From: Metellina segmentata
Lineage: Eukaryota > Arthropoda > Arachnida > Araneae > Tetragnathidae
Direction: 5' to 3'
DNA length: 64,000 bases
Assembly (NCBI GenBank): GCA_947359465.1
Contig: OX375877.1
Location: 67,372,698 to 67,436,697 of the forward strand
Position 1 is the stretch's first letter, and each line of letters starts with the position of its first letter. Of the stretch, positions 1-14,200 are shown in pieces. Made by a program: the position numbers and the translations under genes. The notes under the pieces are model-generated. The model saw nothing but the letters and a program-made list of their open reading frames with translations. It searched no databases and was not told where the DNA came from.

Positions 1-1946
1 ACAAATGAATCATTCTTCAATTTAGCTTTTTTTTAAAGACGGTATAGCTAAAATTGTGATTCACACATGGAATAATGCACAAAAGCAGACAAGTATAACA
101 TTGTTTTGGAAGATTTAGCACAGGAAAAAATTTTACAAAAAGGTACCAAATTGGGGTTAACACAATTATTTAATTACTCTACATTCTTAAACAGGATTAG
201 TATTCGAAATTTTTGATGGTTGGTCATGAATAAGTCGATTATGCATTTAAAAACATGGATAATCTTAAACCCCCAAAGTGATATGCGATACACATAAAAA
301 TTACAGCAATCACGAAATCTCCCAAGAGGAGCCTTGGCACCCAAAAGATTTAATACATCAATGGTACAATCTAAACATTTACTAAGACTGAATTCAGACA
401 AAAATTGAGCACTAGTCACAGCACACAGCAGGACTAGATAATACAGCACCTTATTAAGTATATATTCACATGTCGTAACATTACATGCTAGTGACACTCA
501 AAGTTTTAGTGACATGACACCAACGATTTGCAAGACTAGATATTTTGTACAGGACTAGTTGATTTAGCACAGGAAGTACACAAGTCAAAACACTGCACAG
601 ACAATATTAAATATATGCACCATATCAATAACAGGCAATAGTTCAGAGTAAATAGATCTGCATGTGTAAATATTTCTTCTCGAGAAGGGCCGAGAAATGC
701 GTGAGGGTTGTACACAAACCTCACAAGTGATGCAAATCTAGTGCGGTGTCATGTGAAGAAGCTTGTTTTAAACTTTGTTTAAACATTTACTTTCAACATT
801 TGTATGAAGAATAAAAAGGGATGTTAATAAAAAAGACTACCTTGTGAGTTTGAAAATGAACAAAAAGAAACTTTTGATTATTTCCCTTAATGGCATGTGC
901 ATTTAAAACCTTAAAAGTATCCATAAGCAAGCTCGTCAGGTAAGTTCGATGTAGAACACATACTAAGTTGACTTCTCGAAGTTCTGATACTTTCAGGAAT
1001 GATGGTTGGACGCCTGTTATGACAGCACCAATGTTAAACCTGGAATGTAAGACATGCAGAGGGGAAATACGAAGATCAGTTTTTGTTCCGAAATTCACGA
1101 AATCACATTCGGGATATGAAGGCTCAGGCCTCACTTAATGATGCAAAACGTTTTCATCATACATCTCGCACTTTGACCGGTTCATATTCTTGTACAGGTA
1201 TCATTGTTTTTAATATTCCTGGTTGTAAAAAGACAGGTATAGAAGTCGGTAAATTTATACATATAGATGCATATAAAATATCTTTGATATATACCTACAA
1301 GACCTATACTAAATTACAAAATGAGCAAAGATTCTCTCAATTTAGATCGAATATTTGGTTTCTTTAAACGTAACATGTTCCCGCAAGACGAGTCCACTAT
1401 CTGTATACGCACCTGTTAGTTAACAAAATACAAACTTAAAAATCAACAGCAACTTATTAACACTAACTTTTACAACAAAATTTCCCCAGACACAATTTAC
1501 AGATCTGATACATGATTATATATATATATACCTAATGCAGCCCTTGGGCAAAATTGCTAGGCACTTTCAATTGCTGTACAGGATTCGAATGCACTTAAAA
1601 ATAAAATACATATGGTTTTAGTTAATGCTTTGAAAAGGGCAGTAAAATCAATGCCACATTATAAACACTTGACATCCCCATATTCTAAAAATTAACATTC
1701 ACGAAAAAGGGATTTAAAAATCGTCACTTCTATGGAACGAGTGCCGAGTTATCAGAATTCAAAAAGAAATGGCTCAAGACATTCTCCCCAGCTCATTCTC
1801 TAACAATCTTCCACAATACCAACATCTTCAAAAATTTTACAGCAATAATTTTTTCCAATACCAATGTACAATACCGCATTAGACTAGTCCAAATATATAT
1901 ATTAACACTTAAATATGGAAGGAAAATGCGTCCCAGTACACGGCCA
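1..1946 (-). other. Downstream of OTUD4 stop; probable 3' UTR and flank
   Basis: AT-rich sequence with no convincing exon on either strand and a short TA run near 1510. The 3' UTR of the minus-strand gene must start here, but I found no convincing AATAAA signal to mark its end. Confidence 0.4.
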
Positions 1947-2224
1947 TTAGTTCTGTGCCACTTCATGAGGCACTAACTGAGGCTGGGCTTGTTGGACCTG
2001 ATAGGTGACCGCCGTGGGAGGCGGCATATAGAGGCCAGACTGGGGGCTCCATGGGGGCGACAAGATCGACTGATAGGCATTCACTTCCATGGGCGGGGAG
2101 AAAGCGACAGCCGACGACATTGCTGGGGACCAGGTGGAGCCATAGTTGGCCATAGGGGCAGGAATCCAGGATGTCAGGGGAGGAGACATGCCAGGAGGCG
2201 TGTTGAAATACACACTTGGAACTC
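1947..2224 (-). CDS. OTUD4: OTUD4-like terminal exon 21 with stop
   Basis: Encodes (G)[19 protein letters not shown] and about 72 more P/M/S/Q-rich residues, ending HEVAQN and TAA. It is markedly more GC-rich than the flanking DNA. Acceptor TATTTCAG. Confidence 0.87.
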
Positions 2225-5200
2225 CTGAAATACAAAATTTATTTATACATATAAAAACTTATCAACTTATTATGTATTAATTTATTATATATTAATTTAT
2301 ATCAAACTCATTATTTTATATTAAAACTGATGAATCTATGTATAAAAAAAGGATGTGTGTAATTTGTGTATATTCTCCATACAAATCTACAACGTTTGAC
2401 CAATCCTCACTAAATTTGGTACACAGCAAATGTTTTTCACAGTGCTCTAAAGTATATTTTCTTTCCCCGTCTTCAGACCAATCTGCAGCCATGGAAATTG
2501 GCAAACAGATAGTTCAAAAAGTGCCCCTCGAAGCCCCAATTTTAAAATCTAAAGTTTGTTTTACTGCAATAAATGGACATAGAAACACGGTTTACTGGGT
2601 TTGTGCATTTGAGTTAACATAGGAAAATGTCAACAAAGGTCAACAACAGGAAAATGTCAGTTTCAACATAAGCAGAATTTCAATTAATCCTTTCAAATCT
2701 GTTAAACATCTGTTCATCTTGTAATACTTCCTCTATGAGGGTGTATACCAAATTTTGGAAACTTAACTTCATGACTTTTTTGTGATTTTCATGACCTGGT
2801 ACTAACAAATTTCATGACCGTAACTTTTAAATAAGCACAATTTTTTTTTAAGAATTGCAAACATTTTCAAATAATCATTTATGAACCTAATATTTATAAA
2901 AATTATTTTTCATATATTTGGCCTTTCCCTGACAAATATCCAGTGCTTGTATATCTCCAAAGCTATCCATTTATTTCACCACTTAAACATAAAATAAAAT
3001 CTAAATAATCATGCACTAAGTAACGGAAATGTATAGATTATACTACATTAAAAAAACTACACACATAACATTAATCTATGCACTTCTATACTTTAATAAA
3101 ACCAACGCCAATACAGATCTGATCTAATGATCTACAAGAAAAAAACTATACAACAGCCTATATTGATTCCAGTCAAAAAAGTTTAGCTTTTCTTTAACAC
3201 TTGGATTTTAACAAATCGTGGAGATGTTTATTTTTATACTGTCTGCATCGATGCAAGTAATATGATTTTTTGCAACGAACTTCTCCAATGCTAGTGTGAT
3301 ACGATTAAATTTAATGGTATTTCCTAGCATTATTCAAGGAGATGAACAAAACACTCCCTTGACAGTACGGTTATGCAATGGTATTTTGTTAAGCATTGTT
3401 AATATGAAGCAAGCAAAAATTTCTTACTATCAGAGCAAAAAGAAAATACAAGGGATTCTTTTCCACCTTTGCAGATTGCTGTAACACCAAAACCAACATT
3501 TACTGCCCTCGCATCAAGATGATTTGTTTTTTTTATCCTTATTGAAATTAGCTGACTAGATTTTTGATACATTTTATAACATATTTTAATATGAAACGAC
3601 TAGCTATGTATACGACTAGTATATACACCACTCTGGACACTCGATGACTAAAAATGAGTCGCGTTTCAAACTGTTTCTGGGAGATGACAGGATCCGTTTG
3701 GCCATGCTGCACCAAACTATCGGTAACTACAAGTTTTATCCTGATTTAATCATGAATTTGATACAAATATTCAAAATTTGAGAGTTAAAATTGTATAGAA
3801 ACATTTCGTTTCAATACTTAGGTAAAATTATAATAACCTATTTCTGACAAAAAAGAAAAACATATTTGGATCCATATATGAAGAAAACCCCATGAAGCCG
3901 TGGATTCCGTATGACAACCGGAGATTGTATAGGCTGGTGGTAGAGCTCAATTGTAGCATATGGTTTGCTTGGTTGGAATTCAATGGGTAAGGTAATTTTA
4001 ATTAGTGATGTACCAAAGCAACACAATAGGCTATTGACGACAGTCCCAGATCAATAATCCCCTAAGGGAAATGAATCCCCGAGGACAACACTGAGTAATT
4101 TTGAACCAGTCAGATCTCGAGGCAACATCCCAGCTGGCACCCCACTCTCCAACTTTCAAATCAACCCAACGTGAGGACTTTCAGCCACTACACATTTAAG
4201 GTGCACCAGAAGTCTACACCATATGCTTACAAATATCCATGAACTGACCCGGATTTGAACCAGGAACCTTTTCCTATGTAGAAGTTTACACCTTAACACA
4301 ACCAGACACGCCTGTTCATATCCTGCATTCAAATTACGTGAAGGGAACCAGTGCAGTCCCATCTTCTCAATGTTAAAATTTTAAGGAACATTTTCTCAGA
4401 ATCTTTTATGTGTATTGATTTGAATTTATTTATACAGGTTATGAAGACACTTTTAAACACTTTAACAAAGATTTTTAGAATACTTAAAATTTGAAGTTTT
4501 TTATTTTTTTTTCCCCTTTAACTTTTTTTTTGTTAAATGACCAATTTGTATCCTTTTTAACAGTTGAAATTAACTTTTCTGCCCAGATAGAAAAAAAATG
4601 CCAGCGTTAAAATATGTTATAGTGTATGTTACACTTGTAAATCAATTCTTTTTACATTTGATTGAATAGTCTGAAAAATCTTCCTTTTATGGAAAAAATA
4701 CATATTTTGAGATATTGAAGTTCAAAACATAAAATTGACCTTACTTCAGGTACGTACAGGGGTATTATTCAAAAAAAATTTTAAATACTTCCTACTTAAC
4801 GTAAATTTATAAATAATATATCATTTAAAACAGAATTGTATAAACATTTATTTAAATTTATAAAAAAATAATCGAAATGTTGAAAGATTTTTGTGCACTG
4901 GTCCCCTTAAAAAACCTCATCTGAGGTTAGGGTCTTGTCATCCCCGCCTTAAGTCACCAGATCTCAATATTATATTGATCTGGGACTTAGGCAGGAATGC
5001 CATACATGGCATGGGACACAGAAATTCAACTTGGAATAGAATGGACCATTCTGCAGAAAGTGTGGTGTTCAATGCCAACAGAAAACTTTGGAGTTTCATC
5101 ATATTTATGTTGTTCTACTCACTTGGAAGGACTACCAAGTACTGGTGTAACAGTCTTTCTAGCAATTCAATGTTTATACAGAGAACATAAATTCCTTAAA

Positions 5201-8200
5201 ATTTGACGAGGCTAAAAAAATTTTATGCGCTTTGATGAGGTTAAGCTTTTGGAAAAATTAAACTTTGAATAAGGTATTTGTCCATGTATGGTAGGACTCA
5301 GCGAGGAGTTAACCCCCGATAGTCCCTCTAACCACATTGTAAGGTAGACCCAAAACAGGCTCTGGTCCAACAAATGGCATGTCATATCCATGTTTTGCTA
5401 ATTGGTCTGCCATTTCATTGCCCTCAATGACCAGGGGCCCAGATAAGAGACACTGAGGGCTAAACTTACCAGAAGGAACTTCACTTCCAGCCACACCCTC
5501 TTGTGGTCCCCATGGTCCACTGATATTTACAGGAAGAGTGGATCCATCCCTGCATACCAAGTACATGCTGGGTACGGCATACACAGGGTACTGGTACACT
5601 GCCATGGGAGCTGGGCCCTGGGAAGTGTGCATCTGAGGAGCAGGAGCCTCGTCAGTCATGGGAGGACTGCCCACCTGGCTGCCAGGAATGGGCAATGGTA
5701 GAGAAGTAGCATTGGACACCACAGCATAGGGGGAGTTGGCAGAGATGGAAGAGTACCCAGCATCAGAGTAGGCGGTTGCAATCGTATACTGCTGGGTTGG
5801 GCTGAAATTGGTTGGAGTCATGTTCTTGAATGAGTCTTCAGTCCAGCCAGAATCCTATAAAATAGAAATTTAAATAAAAGTGGAAAAACAAAGCAAATGC
5901 ATGATATTAATCAGCACATGCAACTGCCTTCACATTTAAACACATATGCAGTAGCATCTAGCACATTCATTGTCATTTCAGCTATTTTGCACATACCAGG
6001 GAATGTTTCCTACATAATAGTCAAGTGGTTTTTTATGGTGAAAGGGCCATATTTGGCCAAGTTGCAGCAAACACAAGACAATGTGGGATTAACCAATCTA
6101 GTTACACATCCTCATTGGTAAGGGTTAAACTTTAACTTGGTACCCATGCAATTGATAGTATGACAGTAGATATTGATACAGTCACATTGATAGTATATCA
6201 TTAAGTGACATACACTTGTGAACCAAATCAGTTGAATAGCAATGTGTTGGTATGCGAGTAAATTTATCTTAAAAATGTTTGCAACACCTTGTTCTTCACT
6301 GTGTTAGCAATGGTCTTTATGTGTGTAATGTTCTTCATGTGTTAAGTTCTAATAAATAATAGATAAAGAAGGCATGCCATCTATAATTATTTCATCAAAC
6401 AACATGTTAACAGAGTTTACTTAACACAAAGAAATCATGAAGCAATATTTTTCCAAGCAACCCATGTACCATTTGAACTATAAAGGTTTGCAGTTATTGG
6501 ATTTACTAGTAATTAACAAAAATTGTTTCATATTTTAAGATGAAACTAAAATTGATACGATTGAATCCGAATGAATTCAATAAAAAAAAAGACACTGGCC
6601 TCTAACAGTAACATGTCTCTATTTAATAAGCGGCTTATCAATTCTAAACATAAAACAAAATTCAACTTTTAGATAGAACTTGATAGTAAATAATGCATGC
6701 CATCATTTTACCTCTTTTCAGACCCCAGTCAAAAATTTTGCAAACCAAAACAGGTGGCAATCTGATGCTACATATATGAAATTTGTTGATTGTGTTGGGT
6801 TTTATGGTGCAAGGACCATATTTGGTCATGCTGCGCCAGACACAAAGCACAATATCAAGTAATGGACACACAAGGACAGTTACTAACGCACAAAAGAAAA
6901 ATACATGTAGCGAGGAATCTAACCTGGACAGGAATCGAAACTGTGACAACTTCAACTCGCAGGTTGCTAATGCAGTGAGTATTTTATCTATTACATGCAG
7001 GTTGCTAATGCTGTGAGCATGTTACAAGTAGAGTGCCTATATAATAAGAGTGGCGACATACGGGAAACACTTTCCGATTGGCTTAGATACCTTTTCTACC
7101 GCCCGAGGTGGTCTTTTCCTAGCTCCCGTAGACTTAACATGGGAACTTTTTGAGTGTTCGAGAAAAACGTGTGTATATTTAATTAAAAAGAAAATATAGC
7201 TTATTCATGTTCCATTTCGTGTTCTAGAATGTTTATTTATTATTATTTTAGTGTTTTGTCAGTATAAATGTGAAGACTTTTTAGGTAAATAGCTTTTTTT
7301 GAACAACATGGTGTTTCCCGCAATCTAAGTTAGCGCGTGAGGCAATCCATCTCATCAATTACACATGTAATTGAGCGTTTATATGATTCTTTTATACCGA
7401 ATGTATCCATATTATAACAATCATATGATTTTTGTTCTCCCTGAAATGATATATTAATTCGCCCAGCAACCTTCTTTGAGACGATTCAGGTAGAAAAATG
7501 GCTGCTTAAGTGTTGTATAACCGACACTTTTAAACTATGTTAGATTTTATACATGCAACTACAAAACTGTGGGTTTTAAAACAATTAAAAGTAGTATGCA
7601 GCCATCCTAAATCTAATTTTTGCAGAGATAAGGTTACAAAATAACAAAATTGGGTAACACAACCATTGTATCCAAATTATTGTAAATCAAAGCTTACATT
7701 CAGATCATTCAGCATTTCAGGACTTGATGGTTGAGTTTGGTAACAATCAGGTATCACTTTTCCTGCAAGGGACAAAAATTTTAGTTCATTTAGTAACTGC
7801 AAGTCATATGTTAACATTTTCACCTGTTGAACATTCCACATAGTTCACGAACTATGGACAAATCAATTTTTCAATTCATGAATTATCATTAAAAAAAACA
7901 TTTTTAACTACGGCGGGCACTTGATTGCTAATCATAGGCCATTGCGATGGTCATTTGTGAAGGGGCATCCAATGGACGATCATCATTACCCCTAACTAAG
8001 GACAGCACAATTACATCCATGCCCTGACCCCGGATTCGAACCAGGAACCTTCCGATCCAGAGGCCAACTCCTTAACCACTAGACCGGTTGGTCGGCATTT
8101 TCTATTTATAAACATAGAAGGAAAATGAGGTCAAATAGAAAAAAGAATAGAAAACCGAAAAAATTTTATACAAATTTATGATAGATTTCAATATTTATTC

Positions 8201-11200
8201 TACATAATCAAATAAAGCATACTAATCTTAAACAAAGTTCAAACTATGCACAGATCAATTTATCAAATCATGAATAGATTATAATTTTCAATTTAACTTA
8301 GTTGTATTTTGCATGCTAAATAAAATAGAGGTCACTTGCTGTCAAGAAAACAAATGTATTTTTTAAAATTTAAAACAAATAAAGGAAAGTTATTCTGGTC
8401 TGAAGATTCTAATAGTAAGTTAAAAGGTGCAATAGATTCAGTGTGTTAATATTTAAAACCCAATGCAATTAAAGATTAGAGACAAGTCTTACCAGGAATA
8501 GGAATGGGTGATGTTGGCAGGTTCTGGGGTACTCTGCTAAACACATAAGGAAAGTTTTGTGGTCGATTGGGTTGCTGTAAGAGATAATATACCACAAGTG
8601 AAGCATTCATATAAATAATTCTAACATAAAAATGCTCCTCATAAAATACACAATTATAAAATAAAAACATTCAAACATTACATTAATACAATCTTGCGTG
8701 CTATCTTTGTGAAGTCTGTTTGATTGATAGGAGTTTGACATTGACTGATAACCGATTCTCCAATATTTTAACAAAATAACACTAAACATGCAAAAATGAG
8801 CAATAACTTTTTTTGAGCATTTAAAAGGTATATTTTTGGGGTTTTCTTGAAAATTAGAACTTAGCAATCACCGATACCAGTTTTTCTTTCAAGGTTGCAC
8901 ACCTTGGCACTGAAACTTAAAAGTTGGAAACGCTCAAATACTTTCTTCCTAAAGAAAAACCCAAAATATTTTTGTCGAGAAGATGAAATATTTTTTCGGA
9001 AAAGCCGTCAGGTATGGATAATGAAAATTAACTTGTAGGATATGTAACAGTTAATGCTTGATAAATTCATTAGTAAATAGTTATTCTTATTAAAGGCTTC
9101 CAAGATATTATACAAACCCCATTTTGCACATTCTTCTGCATCTGATTTTTCGATTTTTGAGAAACAGGGCAGCTAATGGAATAACCCTTCTTGCGGGACA
9201 GTTGGGGTGAAGAGTAGAGGCTGAAAAGAACACCACTGTTACAAAATTGTACATTTTAAAATTTAATTTATAATACATAGGGTGACTAACTTTCACTCTT
9301 TGGAGGCATCTTTAGCTAAATCGAACAACCAAATTGAACCAAATTTGGTATCGAGACTTTAAAGACAAGGGGAGATGTATTTGATGAAGAAATATTGATC
9401 CTTATTATTCAGCTTAATGTTGGGAGTAAAATATTTAGATGTGTAGCAAGCCAACATACCACCAGATGCCATGACTTTTCAACAGGACTCTTCTGATCAG
9501 TTGCAAGTCAACAATGAATGTATTAGGTTGTGTTTCTTCGAGCATTTTACGTTTTCTTCCAATTTTTGTATATACTTTTTTTTTTTTACGTTTTAAGTAA
9601 AATTTTGTGTAAGTGTTTTTCCCCTCGTGCACGTTTTGGAATAATGCTGACATATGTTAGAAATGGTATAAAATATTAAAACTTTACATAAAGGATAAAT
9701 GACAGTTGTTAAGGAATACATAAAATCTTATTTATTAGTTAAAATGTGAGGCGAATAGTTTCAAAACTGCCTCAATCCAAATGTTTCTGCAAAATAGTTT
9801 TTTTTTTTACAAGTACTCAATGCACTTTCTAGCAAAGTGGTATTGATCGACAGCAGCTCATTCCAATTTAAAACTGCATTCAAACATGGGTTTAGATCGA
9901 AAGTGGGTCAATCCAAAGTTTCCAGTCTAGGTGTTAGGAGAGCTCCTTTCGATGGTCGTTCTAGATAACAGGTTGTTGGTCAAGATTACACACACACACG
10001 TCTTAAATAATTTTCCATCCGTAAAACGAGAAAAATATATATTGTAGTGTTTGCTATTCTTCATTTATAATGAAAATTCACCCAAAAATTGAACTCTCAT
10101 TCCACTTTTACTTTTTTTTTCCCCTGAAATCAGAATTGAGCAGACATGTTTTGTTTTTCTATTGAAACTATGTGAACTAAAAGAGGTGGGTTCTTGGGCC
10201 AATAAATTAAGTCAGTTCAACTTACTCCCCCAGAAATTTGGATATCTACCTGGAGAGCTTCAAAAACCAGCAAAATCCAAAATTTAAATTTAAATTTTAG
10301 GTAACCTGGAAATACTACTTTTGAAAGAATGCCTTAAATGTGCTTTGAGACCTCTCTCCATCCCCAATAAAATCTATAAACCATGATACGTTTTGGAGCC
10401 TCCTGTAAAATTTATGAATATGGATTGAGCCAATTTTAGATCTGAACGCCTCATGCATCAAAATCAAAAGGCTCTTGACTTGCAAAATTGTAATGCTCAC
10501 CATATCAAAATATGTACTTTAATCTTAATGTACACAATAAGAAGCTTTTTAGCAATTACCTCGGCAATAATTGGTTAACTGTCTGACAATGTAAACATTA
10601 AGTCACCTTTAACTTCGTCTATTTCAAATAAAAAAATACTGGGTGAAATCCGACTAGTTGTTTTAGATTTTAAAACATAAAAAGAATCTCGAAAAATAAG
10701 GGTCGGTCAGTTTGGGGGGTTTTATGGCAAAAAACAAGGACCCTATGCTGTGCCAGACAAGACATGCAATATCAAGTAATACACACACAATGAAACTTTT
10801 AATGACACCAAAGAGAGAAATACACCCAGGGAGGAATGCACCCGACAGGAATCGAACCTGCACTGCCTATAACTTGAAGGTTGCTAGCACCAATGGATAA
10901 AATAATGGACTTTTAATTCTTGGAAGTTTTGTTTTGGCTCGTGAAATACTGTGTTTTTAGGAGTTCCAACTTTTGAAATCACTGACCTAAGTTATTTACT
11001 ATGATGTACTTTGCCATAAAGCTTATTGGTTCATTTAGGTTTAATGGTGCAAGGTCCAAAACCGGACAAGTTGTGCCAAACACATGACAGTAATTGGTAA
11101 TATCAATTAACGTCGTACTAGAGCAACACAACAGGCTATTGACGATGGTCCGGGATCAATCCCTTAAGAGAAAGATTCAAGGACAACAACTCGTAATTTT

Positions 11201-14200
11201 GAGCCACGGTTAGATGACGAAGCAAAACCTGAGCGGACACCCCACTCTCCAAACTTCCACACCAACCCAACGTGACGACTTTCAACCATGACAGATTTAA
11301 GGTGCACCAGCTGCCTCTACACTATACGCTTACAAACATCCATGCCCGGACCCGGATTCGAACCAGGAACCTTCCACTCTAGAGGCTAACACCTTAACCA
11401 CTATACCGGTTGGTCGGCAAATACATGACGGTAATGGTAATTTTAGTTAACGTCGTACTAGAGCAACACAACGGGCTATTGACGACGGTCCGGGATCAAT
11501 CCCTTAAGGGAAAGATCCAAGGACAAACACCTCGTAATTTTGAACCACAGTCAGATGACGAAGCAACACCTGAGCTGGCACCCCACTCTCCAAACTTCCA
11601 CACCAACCCAACGTGACGACTTTCAACCATGACAGATTTAAAGTGCACCAGCTGCCTCTACACCATACGCTTACAAACATCCATGCCCGGCCCCAAATTC
11701 GAACCAGGAACCTTCCTATCTGGAGGCTAACACCTTAATCACTATACCGGTTGGTCGGCAAACACATGATGGAAAGTCTCCCAATAAAACAGCACTCAAG
11801 GGTGAGAAATTTTAAGGTTCATTGTTCACCCAATAATAAAAAGTATATTTAAAAATATAACTTTTTAAGTGCATAGAATTTAAAAATAACTATTCAAACA
11901 CAACTATTAAAGTGAAATAAGAGATTATCATCAACATAGTTAAAAGTGGTGAAATTTTCTTTTTTTTAAGATACAAGATAAAAACATTAGATTCAAAATT
12001 TTAAAATGTTATGCTTCTCTAAACTAAAACCACTTTGGTGGGGAATTTCCCCGATCAAATCTTGCAAGTCTAAAATCGAAACATTAAAAAAGTATCAGCA
12101 GTGAAATTTAAAAACTGGACAAGTAAAACTGGTAAAACGGACCACACAGGCCCAGTCTGTCTTTTTTGAAGACAAAGTTAATAAGACAAAGGAAAGGTAG
12201 GCCAACCTGAAATGATTGACCTGATGCTATGGAGTTTATGGTGACTTTCATTGCTCCATTTGTTCTGCCATTCGTTCCACACGATGTCCCGGACAGCTTG
12301 CCAGAGCTCATCGAATGGAACGTTTATATTTAATGAAGTGATAGCATTTCTAGTTGCAGCATCTGCCTGTTCATTTCCAGTTATTCGGACTTGTCCCAGT
12401 ATTCAACAAAAGGAGATACTGAAACCACATCAGATGAGCTCATTGTGGTTCCTGATAATATCAAGTGCCAGGGAATGTTCACGACCATCTTATTTTAAGG
12501 ATTTCAATACTTTTGGAATCTATGTATGTAATAAAAGTGACAATATGTAGACTTAAAATATATTTCAATGCCCTGTATATGGCCAAAAGCTCTGCATTAG
12601 AAACTGAAACAGATGGAAGTGAAAAACTAAAAGAAATAGGGCCATAAGTAAAGGCCCAGCTGGCATCATTTAATTATCTTTGATCCGTAAGTGTAAATGG
12701 CCGAGTGATGACAAAGCACACACTGAGAAATTCAAGTCATTTTAATCAGTACCAAGTCATGCAATTCACATCATTCGTCATCATCCTAAATAAAACTGCC
12801 ATTATGGATAAATATATCCAAAATTAGTCTTAATTGCACTCAGTACCGCTTTAATTTTATATATTGCTGTCAAATGCAGATTCATCATGTGGTACACTTC
12901 TTTATACAAATATTAACTGTTGACTCATGTCACTTTACTCATTTCTTTGAACATAGTAAGCTCAAGATACAAGTCAGGAACACTACACAGTGATCAATAG
13001 GACTTACACTTCCAAAATCTGAACAGAATTATACACGAGAAATTAATATTCAAAGCCATGTACAGCAAAATTACATACTGCTTACTAACATGAAATACTC
13101 AATCTGGAAGCCTTACTTGTTGCTACGCAGAAAGGAATTGCGTTGAGCATTTGAAGTGGGCATAGAGTTGGATCGAGGAAGTGCATTGGGCTTTAGAGAA
13201 TTATTTCCGTTATGCGTTGGTGACTGTTCCTAAAAGAAAATAATCATAAGTATAACAGAAGGCATATTAAAATTACTTGACTTTTAGGATAAACAACACT
13301 AATTTAGGCTATTACTCTGACTGCATGTTATCCATAATAAATAAAATTTTCAGATTAATAAACACTAGGTCATAGCTTTGTAATTCTGTAAATGTTTTAT
13401 GATTGATAAATTATAAGATTATGAAAAACCAGAACAATCTCTTTTCCATGCCTTCATTTTCGAAGACAGTAAAACCTTGATAAGTCATCTCCTGGATAAC
13501 TCGTTACTTTAGAAAAGTCGTCAATTTTCTTCTAACTATCTCGTTTACTCATCGCAGATTCAAATGCTACCCATAACTGTGGAAAGGTCTTAAAACATGC
13601 ATGGTTTGTCTGATGGCAGACAAAAGTAAGTTGAAAATGAGGACTCCGACCTTTATTCTTAATGAATATATATGAAATCTTAAATTAAAGTTGATGTACT
13701 ATACCCGTGACATAATTGTGTGTATGACTACAAATATAACATTACATTATGTTCACAAGCAACCATAAAAGATTTAACTATCGAATTTTTACAAGAAAGC
13801 AAAAGAGCAAGTGATGAAGGGAAAATGGGGAAATTCTCAACACCTAATAAAACATGCTCTTGAAGCCTTAAAAACAATTGGAAATTACCTTACATCAGTT
13901 TAAAGTACTGAATTTACAAGATATAAGGCATATATACAATAATAAATTTAAAAATGATTGTGATTGTTACAGTAATGCATATTGAGTACAATCTGTGGTT
14001 ACTCCGTTTAAATCGTCAAACTTTCTCAGAGTCTTGAGTGACGACTTATCAAGGGACTGGGTACAGATTTTTAAAGATGCTGTGATATTACTGCTTAATT
14101 TGTAACATCACGGCATCTTGCTCTCAATAGTTTCATACTTCTCATTATAACATCACAATGTTAAAACTTAAATGACGACAAGTTTCAGGGTAACAAGCAA

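Noticed and set aside
11300..11760. tRNA genes at the B-box sequences GGTTCGAATCC
   Set aside because: The same tRNA-like heads recur on many SINE bodies and lack a complete cloverleaf acceptor stem; they are SINE heads.
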